From: Doris montereyensis
Lineage: Eukaryota > Mollusca > Gastropoda > Nudibranchia > Dorididae
Length of the DNA: 64,000 nt
Assembly (NCBI GenBank): GCA_037039925.1
Contig: JAXRKP010000049.1
Location: 207,501-271,500, forward strand
Reading direction: 5' to 3'
Made by a program: the position numbers and the translations under genes. Of this stretch, positions 56,690 to 64,000 are shown piece by piece; position 1 is the first letter of the stretch, and every line of letters begins with the position of its first letter. Below the pieces are notes generated by a model. That model did no database searches, was not told the DNA's origin, and saw only the letters and a program-made list of their open reading frames with translations.

Positions 56690-58635
56690 CGGCTCCATAT
56701 TTTCACCACCAACTGTGCACCAACAAATCACACAGAGCAAAACACACTGACCAACGCGGCGGTCGTCGCAAGCAGCGCACAATCGAGACAATCGTTGGCC
56801 ACTGTCCCCCAGCAAGACACGTCAAAACAAATTCACCATCTAGCCTGACGCGCATAATCACTGACAAAAATTACAACATTCACTGTAACAACGACACACA
56901 ACTGAACTACTTTCATCACTCAACGCGACCTGTCAATCATTCCAAGCAAGACAAAAATTGAGTATCACAGAACAACGGGCTTCTCAAGGTCGTCTATTTC
57001 ATTCTCGGTCTTGCAGAAATAAGACTTCAGATTTATACTTTTATAAATGAAACGAAGGCCGACATAATTTTTATAACAGAAACGTATTGAGAAAGCAAGG
57101 AGATGAGCCTCTCATCACAGAAATGATGCCAAAAAGGCTATAACTTCCACGGCGAAGCGAGGAAAACAAGGACGGGAGGGGGCGTGAAGCAGCAATCGGT
57201 ACAGGGACTCGTTCCAACTTATTCCAAATAACCAAATGTAAAGACAATTCTCAATACGACACTTTTGAAAATTGTAAAATAATAAACACACCCCATTGTG
57301 CCTTATTCTGCGTGTGTGTCTACCATCCCCCGGTCAAGCAAAAAAGAACCGCCACACCATCAGCAAATTTGAACAGGATTTTTCTGACTTCCTTTTGATT
57401 CCATTAACAACAAAAACAACGTCTACATGTTAGGCGACGTATCTATCACCTTGAAAGTCAACTAATTCATCTGTAAAGAGCTTAATCACACTGATTGAGA
57501 AGTTTCCAACAACTCGTCACTGACGCAACACATGAGAAACAACACATTCTAGACTTAGTTTTAACAAGAAGCGATTTAGTCAAATCTATAGTAAAAGTGT
57601 CAGAATATTGCACATCAGACCACTACGCCATTTCATTCAAAATCAACGTAGACAAACCCAAGACAACGAGAGAAAAGATCCTCTGCAGAAACATTAAAGG
57701 CATTGACATCGACACCTTCAAAGAAGACCTTTAAATTCATTTTCAGACAGGACACCTGAATCAGCAAATGACTTTGATAGCTCCATCCAACAATTCTCGA
57801 CAAACACGCTCCACTTCGAGAGAAACCGCCCCAATAAGGACTGCAGCGCCTGATCAACGAGAGTTCTGAACGGAAAGAAAAAGAAACGAAAAGCCGAGAG
57901 ACTGTGGAAAAAAAAAAAAACTGGATCGACTGTTCATAAAAACATTTACAGACAAGAAATTAGTTCTCTCTTGCTAATGTTATTAAAGAAGAAAAATCAA
58001 TTTATTTAAACAAACAGATACAAGACAGTGAATCAAGTTCAGACACAAATCAAGAAACTGCAGATAATACAAAACAATGCCGCCAGATTAATTATGGAAG
58101 TTTCAAAAAGAGAACACATTATGCCAATACTTAAACACCTACACTGGCTCCCAACAAAATCTCGCATTGACTACAAGATAGCTACAATCACATACCAATG
58201 CCTGCACGAGGCTGACTTTCCAGTCTACTTAAAAGAGTTAGTTCCTAAATACACACCGAACAGATCACTGCGCTCAGCGAGCAAGAAAATTATACAAACA
58301 CCCAAAACCAAACTTAAGACTCTTCGGAGATAGGGCCCCTACAAACACAAGCAGCCAAAATTTGGAACATTTTACCATGGGACGTCCAGTCTGCAGAGTC
58401 TTTGAATATACTGAAATCTCGCTTGAAGACCCACTACTTCTCCAACACATTTAGATGAATTTTATTAAATTGCTTGCTTTTACTGAATTGATTGTGATAC
58501 TATTTTTTATTGATGCATCTGTTTTATGTAAAATGTTTTAGCGATAGCATGCCATGTCTGAGTAATCATTTTGCTTCTTGTAATGCGCCTTGAGCTCTTC
58601 TGAGGGAAGGCGTAATATAAATATTCTTCTTACCT
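56690..58635 (+). mobile_element. CR1/L2-like LINE, internally deleted
   Basis: The 5' part reads, across frames, PSSLTRIITDKNYNIHCNND (56632-56961) and then the endonuclease start LQIYTFINETKADIIFITET near 57030. The endonuclease end with RSDLVKSIVKVSEYCTSDHY (57495-57734) follows. Near 58020 it jumps directly to the end of the RT: LQIIQNNAARLIMEVSKREH, then LHWLPTKSRIDYKIATITYQ (58028-58333). The 3' end is intact, with the CR1-type tail TAATGCGCCTTGAGC and TAATATAAATATTC near 58580-58630. Most of the RT is deleted. Confidence 0.85.
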
Positions 58636-59129
58636 TATGTAATAATTTTATGCGGCTCTGAAAATGGACCGAAAATGTTCCGTACAAACGTGTCGGAAAA
58701 ACTAAGTCTAAATAAAACTTCAAAATTCATACCTTCGTTATTTCTTGTTTGATTTTGTTCAAATAAAGTTTGTTTTTCATGTTTTTTAAAGCTCTATTTG
58801 AAAATAACTTTGTTGTTTCTATGTGACTTAAACAAAATTTTACTTTGTGGTACCTAATTATAGTCGACGATTATGCCACTGCATGTAACAAAAATAATTC
58901 AATAAATGAAATACTTAATATATAAAGATCCTGTGAGTGGAGCAAAGAGAGCGTCAAGATAAAAATACGGTACCGTAATAATTTATTGCAGCTATGTGAG
59001 AGGTGCAGCGCACCAAAATTTACTGTGGTCACAGACGGCATGTGTGTATAAACATAGGTGGTGGCCCGGGTTCTCGCCTGGAGCCATTGATGCTAACGTA
59101 TGCCCTGCTTAAGCATTGAAGGCCATTTG
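58636..59129. other. Intergenic, no gene
   Basis: Holds the partial repeat at 58873-58920 that matches 56180-56230. The last part (about 59100-59129) belongs to a palindrome whose other half lies beyond 60405. Confidence 0.4.
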
Positions 59130-60405
59130 CAGACCTGCCAACTTTTTCAGGGACAAAATAGGGAAAATGAATATTTTTGAATCGTGACATGTCGATCGCT
59201 TCACATTTGCAATAACAGACGGTGCACCCGTATGTTATCGCAGTTGTTTTTGTGCGACCACAAACAAATTTTCTTAGCGATTTCCGAATCTGGGCACCTT
59301 TCTCTTACTCTTTAACAGAGTCCCGAACTGATTACTAACCGAGACAGGCAAGTTTTTCTCAAAAATAAATTTTGTCCATAGAACCTCTGCCCTAATCACA
59401 GAGCAATCTCTGTCCTTGGTCATGAAGCCACTGACATTCCTACTGGATAGACTATCCTTAACTGCAGTAGCATGCTTTGCAGTTTTCACACGTTTTTCTG
59501 ATATCATCCTTCCCACCACTGGCAATGCTAACATCTAAACCACAAGGTACACAATGTGCAAAGCTCTCCCTTTTGACAGGTTTAATGCATGGCCATTCCT
59601 TCCTATATTCCTCCCGAAATTTAACACTTGGTTTAAGTTTCTTGCTTGGTTGAGAACTATTAGTATTACAACTAGATCTAGAGGTAGGTTTCACACCTTC
59701 TGAATGTTTTATTTCCAAAGGCCTTTATTTTCAGAAATTGATCCATGCCCAATTCGAAATAAAACGTTTATATTATCTAGATCTAGATCTCAGTTGTAGA
59801 GCCTAGTATTCCAATTTTAAACATGGTAAATTATAAAAACAGCAGTAAATTAATTAATAAATCAGGATTGAATAAATCCAAAATGAAGGTAAAACTAATT
59901 CAAAAATATAATCCAGGTAAGATTCGAAAGACACAATCAAGAAAGCGCTAGATATAGAAAATAATATGAGTCAGTCGTCACCTTCGTAAACAAAGGAAAG
60001 AGACTGAAACTGTAAAAGAATGATAATATTAATAGACTGTATTTAAATGAATAGTTTAAACCTAGCAACGCGAAAGCAGTTTCTAGCCAAACAGCATTAA
60101 TAGGTGAATATCAAGTACTCAAAATCACTGAATGTAATCTACGATTATTATCAATGAAACTATTTATATTTAGTATCAAACCAAATGGTTTTATTGTCTT
60201 CCATTATTTCTAACAAGTATGATTATAAGCTTAGTACTTAGTAGAGCTTAGTAGGAATTATAATTCGCAATTTTCTTCACCAAAATAATTTTTGAAGCTC
60301 TCGAGAACAAAATATCGGGAAAATTGCGACCATATCACCGGGATGCCGGGAATGGGGTTCCAAATCGGGAGTATCCCGATAAAATCGGGAAACTTGGCAG
60401 GTCTG
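59130..60405 (-). mobile_element. hAT-like DNA transposon with BED-finger protein remnant
   Basis: The left end reads CAGACCTGCCAACTTT and the right end, reverse complemented, CAGACCTGCCAAGTTT. The word CATTTG flanks both sides (59124-59129 and 60406-60411), a likely part of the target duplication. Inside on the minus strand is a protein remnant (59718-59274): FREEYRKEWPCIKPVKRESF, AHCVPCGLDVSIASGGKDD (a Cys-x2-Cys of a BED-type zinc finger), then, after a frame break near 59500, TAKHATAVKDSLSSRN, SVIRAEVLWTKFIFEKNLPV and CGRTKTTAI. Proteins of this pattern are common in invertebrate genomes as transposon-derived BED-finger proteins. The catalytic transposase core is absent, so the copy is not autonomous. 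Confidence 0.65.
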
Positions 60406-60412
60406 CATTTGC

Positions 60413-60595
60413 AGATCTATCAGTGCTTCTGCTAGATTGTTCTATGCCAAACGCCAATGCATGTGGGCATTTCCTCACAATTTTAGCAGAATTCGAAACA
60501 AAAATTGGAAGGAGGCGCCCATGACCGATACTTGTGTTTGGCATAAAACAACCTAGCACTAGCAGACGTGCCGATAGATCAGCGATTGGCACTCA
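60413..60595. repeat. Long imperfect palindrome, target of the hAT insertion
   Basis: GATCTATCAGTGCTTCTGCT at 60413 is mirrored near 60560-60581 as GATCTATCGGCACGTCTGCT on the other strand. The two arms continue toward a loop around 60485-60500. The sequence before the hAT element (59105-59129) resembles the continuation of the outer arm, so the transposon seems to have landed within the palindrome. Confidence 0.65.
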
Positions 60596-60782
60596 AAGAG
60601 TAAATATTATTTTATGATTTCATGTCCTTATTCATTACTAATCCAAGAATAAAAGCAATGTGGTATCTAGAGAGTAAAATTATTAAAGCAGTTATTCAAA
60701 ATTATTTACAGGTAGATCACAAGACTATTAAATCTTGAACAGAAAAACAGTACACGGTTGTTTTGAAAGTGATGAAAAACAA
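60596..60782. other. Intergenic, no feature seen
   Basis: AT-rich sequence beyond the polyadenylation signal of the minus-strand gene. Confidence 0.4.
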
Positions 60783-60788
60783 TTTATT
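60783..60788 (-). terminator. Polyadenylation signal of NHP2
   Basis: AATAAA on the minus strand about 130 bases after the NHP2 stop codon. Confidence 0.5.
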
Positions 60789-60918
60789 GAGAATCATTTA
60801 CCCATGTATGAGATGATATATTAGGTAAGATGAGATAATGAAAATTAGATGAATCTGTCAGTTATAACACTAAGCACATAATAGTCCTTTTTGACTGAGA
60901 AAAACAAATATGAACCAG

Positions 60919-61043
60919 CTAATATTCCACCAAAATTTCATTGATTTTTGACTTGCACTCAGAATAGTCTGATAGAAGTGATTCATGTTCCTTGATCAAA
61001 ACCATACACGCTTGCCTTTTTGTTCGATTGATTCACCCAGCTC
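60919..61043 (-). CDS. NHP2: NHP2, last exon (frame break)
   Basis: Minus-strand exon with TTCAATTCAG acceptor at 61044 and stop TAG at 60921-60919. It starts ELGESIEQK in phase 0, as required by the preceding exon. After the run of five T at 61017-61021 (A on the coding strand) the frame must move by one base to read KRQACMVLIKEHESLLSDYS and ECKSKINEILVEY before the stop. Human NHP2 ends DLGAAAGSKRPTCVIMVKPH..Y...Y.EC, so both parts belong together. One extra A would repair the frame, so a homopolymer indel in the sequence is likely. NHP2 is a core protein of H/ACA snoRNPs and telomerase and binds RNA through its L7Ae fold. Confidence 0.8.
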
Positions 61044-63073
61044 CTGAATTGAAGAAAAAAAAGAAGACATATTTAACTTCATACACATAATATACCAATG
61101 ATACCATAAACTGATTTCAGACATTTAGCCTTATCTTACGATATGATACATCACTAGTAGAGTGGTCTCCACCAAAGAGACAATGAAATGCCGTCTCTTA
61201 GCGAGACAGTCTCTTAGTCGAATATCAAAAACTGGGAGGGGGGGGGGGGTTCACGACTTTAAACCTAGAGCTCCAGACTCAAAAGAGAAGGAGGAGTATG
61301 GAAAAAAGGATTAAGAAGAACGAAACAGGATATATTTCTAAAAATGGGATCCGAGATAGATTCAACGCACTGGTCCTTCATGTCAGTATACGTTTGACAC
61401 ATGAAAAGCCCTACCCCACGGTCATACATGGCCATCCTAAACATGCTAATGTGACACGGTGAGGTCTGAGATATGAGAAGTTTTCAGTTTTGTACTGAGT
61501 GTGGGTTTGAGTGTATTTGTCCACCTACACTGCATGCTTCCACTTCCATCCTACTCACCTCTTTTACTGTTTATGTTAGTTTGATTATTTTGAGCTAATT
61601 AGTTTGGACTCCACCTCCACTTTCGTTGTCATGAAATCGTTGTTAGCAAATAATATTGTTTTGTCTTTTGAGCCAATCAGCTTGGACTTATGACACTCCT
61701 GCAATTCTTACTGATCTACTACATTATATATATAATCTATTTATCTACTCGCCCAATCTCTTTTTTCTGGGTGCATCTGTTCCATCGGGTCACATGATTT
61801 CAGAGCTAGCTGCCAGATGATTTGTATTTGGAAATTGTCACTTGCAAATAATTTTTTGTCATGTAATTGCAATTTATTAATATTGTCATTTTTAAACAAA
61901 ATTAAGACATGGCTTTAAAGGAATAAAAGAAACAAACTTGATTTAGTTTTGATATCTTGTTTTCCACTTACATAATTCTTAGTCAATGTAACACTAATTT
62001 TCATGGAAATATTGCTAGCCCGTTTCCCCCTATTTAATGTGGCCACTTGTTTAAAATAATAAATATGTAAATTAATGCCTTTTAAAAGTACTCAAATTGT
62101 TGTAAAATTGTAAGAAATGCATAGAAGTGTACAGTCACATCTCGATAACCAGAACACCCCGTTCCAAGTAAATTGTCTGGGTTATCGAGACATCTGAAGT
62201 ATCAAATCACTAATCAAAGGATACATTTTGAACCAGTGAAAGCCCTCAGTACTTACACTAGTAATGAAGGCCTAGTTCATTTTTGTTTCTGTTATCTCCT
62301 TTTATTTTTACAGAGACAGTGAGACCGTTAAACCTATATTTTTAATAAAATCAATGTTGACACTAAAACATTACAACAAGTCATTTGCCTTCCTCACTAT
62401 TGCCTCCGACTTCACCCGTTTTCAGTAATTCTGTTTTCTTTGCAAACTTACAAAACAAATACTACTACTAGTACTACACGTAGATCTACAAGTCAGAAAT
62501 AGCATGAAGCATGAAGTAGACCGCATTGTTTTCCTTCAGTTTACCGGCTCATTGTTTTCATCTTTTTATTATGGAAGTAGTGTATTGTGTGAATGGTGTC
62601 TCCACCTCAAAAGATTTTTAGCTTCTCAATTTCACCCTAAATCCCTCATCCACACTCAGACAACTAAAGACACATAGCCGATCTTTAATAATGCCAATAT
62701 AAAGTTTGATATCTGAACACCGTGTTTAAAAATGAAGAGAAAATAATAACAAATTAAAATGTTACAAAATTTTGAAACCACCATACTTTTTTGGGTACCC
62801 ATGCCATAATCTTGTGCCGGACCTTGGGTAGTCTATGAGCTAATAATTGCAATCCATTTTTCGTTTTCTGACTGCAATCATTTTTCTAAACAAAATTTAA
62901 ACACATACAGCCTACAGATGAGGGTTGGGGACTAGAATTAAGTGCAACGTAAAAATTTTAAAAAGTTAGTAACCATGATTTTATCATTAACATTCAAGCA
63001 GAAGTCGAACTTGAATAATTCATGAACAATACAAATGAGAAAAAAGTGATAATAGAATTAGAGCACACGTTAC
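61044..63073. other. NHP2 intron
   Basis: AT-rich. It contains a run of eleven to twelve G at about 61238-61250 and one end of a possible pogo-like element at 62134-62193. No other gene was seen. Confidence 0.5.
62134..62193. repeat. Possible pogo/Tigger-like terminal segment
   Basis: TACAGTCACATCTCGATAAC followed 35 bases later by CTGGGTTATCGAGA, an inner inverted pair (CTCGATAACC / GGTTATCGAG) of the kind seen at pogo-family ends. The opposite terminus was not found. Confidence 0.35.
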
Positions 63074-63179
63074 CTTCTTAGATGGAACATAACAATATTG
63101 AAGACCTCCTTCTTCACACATGACGGGGACATGAGACATAATGTCAAGTGGGGTCACATCTCCAGCTAAAACGACAATT
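63074..63179 (-). CDS. NHP2: NHP2, middle exon (L7Ae core)
   Basis: Minus-strand exon, acceptor TTTGTTAG, donor AAG|GTAACG, 106 bases. It encodes IVVLAGDVTPLDIMSHVPVM and CEEGGLQYCYVPSKK. Human NHP2 reads IMVLAGDTLPIEVYCHLPVM and CEDRNLPYVYIPSK at this place, so the identification is strong. The LAGD..P motif and the VPVMCE strand form the RNA-binding face of the L7Ae fold, which recognises kink-turn-like or H/ACA RNA with help from NOP10 and dyskerin. The upstream exon leaves one base where two are needed, so a base seems to be missing at that junction. Confidence 0.9.
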
Positions 63180-63853
63180 CTAACAAAGAAACCATGATAA
63201 ATTTGAAATTTTCAGATAAGCAACAGAATGAAATTAAAGAATTGTGACCATGATAATATAAAATTATATAGACAACAAACCGTTTAACATGTATTATGGG
63301 GGGTGTCAAATGAAACACATGGCTTTAACACAAAATGTGTTTTTAATCACTTTTAAAAAAAATCTACCTTTATACCAACCAAGGATGATATGTGCTTTTA
63401 AGACTAAAACCATCATATTATTTCATAATCTAATCTCATTTATTAGTCTTAGTGATGATGAATAAAAACCATTTCTAAAGATATATGAAATATGATTCCC
63501 TTGCATGCTGAAGATCTCTTTTCAGCACAGAAGGATGTACGTGCAACTTTATTTTAAGCCCTGACCAGCATTATCACAAATAGATCTGCATTGGATGAAT
63601 GAAGGAAAATGAGGAATGGAAACAAACTCTAAATTTCTCTATAAAATGTCTTGTCGTTTTTTTTTTTTATTTCTCTCAATTTGATCTTTTTCGTTTTTGC
63701 TTCCATTTCTGTGTGTGTGTCGTGTGTGTGTAGAAAAGGAGGGAAATGGGGAGGATGGAAAGAAAGCAAGAGAGGGTGGTGGAAAGAGCCAGAAAGCTGA
63801 GGCTTGTGGGAAGAGAAGATGATTCCTTGATAAAAGTTGTATGTCAAACTTAC
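63180..63853. other. NHP2 intron
   Basis: Contains a T run at 63657-63669, a short GT run at 63711-63731 and a purine-rich stretch at 63733-63790. No gene was seen. Confidence 0.5.
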
Positions 63854-63922
63854 CCTTTCTCACCCTTGCGGATACTTTTTGGACTTCTTTAATCCCTTTC
63901 CGCAGAGAATTGCATTTGCTTG
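63854..63922 (-). CDS. NHP2: NHP2, internal exon near the L7Ae N-terminus
   Basis: Minus-strand exon between a CCCCACAG acceptor and an AAAG|GTAAGT donor. It reads SKCNSLRKGIKEVQKVSARV and RK. Human NHP2 has KQKQIRRGVKEVQKFVNKGEKG here: R(K/R)G(I/V)KEVQK is the family hallmark. It leaves one base (G), while the next exon needs two to make the Gly of KGI; an extra G in the GGG run at the donor would restore this. The 5' exons and the start codon lie beyond the window edge. Confidence 0.85.
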
Positions 63923-64000
63923 CTGTGGGGAAAAAAACAACTAATTACGACAAATGATGGCATATTTTTGAATATTTATGAAGACTGAATGACGTTAAGC

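Noticed and set aside
60324..60592. Open frames on both strands across the palindrome
   Set aside because: They arise from the inverted repeat and the hAT end, with no domain and no gene context.
63629..63863. Two short minus-strand frames rich in Ser, Pro, Phe, His
   Set aside because: Low-complexity purine/pyrimidine sequence in an NHP2 intron.

Overview
The window is AT-rich animal DNA with long introns, canonical GT-AG splice sites, many decayed retrotransposons, tRNA-derived SINEs and very long microsatellites, which points to an invertebrate metazoan, probably marine. I cannot name the species. Nothing prokaryotic, no CRISPR array and no rRNA gene was seen.

Host genes. (1) A large plus-strand gene spreads over about 643-54194. 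Its exons encode JAK-type FERM fragments (643-2644), a first tyrosine-kinase-like pseudokinase domain (14234-21857) and a second one (28566-49604), followed by a C-terminal tail (53844-54194). The order and motifs fit a Janus kinase (FERM, JH2, JH1), but both kinase domains lack normal HRD and DFG motifs. Splice phases from 14234 to 49604 agree exon to exon. (2) On the minus strand at 27890-28064, inside an intron of that gene, lies what looks like the first coding exon of GMAP-210/TRIP11, with a promoter-like region upstream. (3) On the minus strand at 60919-63922 are the last three exons of NHP2, an H/ACA snoRNP L7Ae-family protein. It converges on the JAK-like gene. Less certain are a plus-strand first exon (48113-48153) and a RUN-domain-like fragment (41101-41343).

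Mobile DNA. One family of APE-type LINEs (RTE-like, of the 'craniofacial development protein 2-like' kind) has five copies: 3555-4485 (+), 7260-8945 (-), 24850-27758 (+), 33815-36530 (+) and 44588-47790 (+). Other LINE types lie at 4500-5971, 6200-7190, 9425-11010, 12640-12800, 16384-17095, 17110-18060, 32560-32860, 41535-43078 and 56690-58635. There is a Ty3/gypsy-like element (38662-41010, minus), a mariner fragment (38450-38661), a TA-flanked TIR element (52906-53677), a hAT-like element with a BED finger (59130-60405) inserted in a palindrome, several tRNA-derived SINEs, and dispersed repeat pairs. Every LINE copy seen is interrupted by stops, frameshifts or deletions.

Quality remark. Three unrelated conserved genes (JAK-like, TRIP11-like, NHP2) carry single-base frame breaks, mostly in or beside short homopolymers. 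This pattern suggests residual indel errors in the assembly rather than three pseudogenes.
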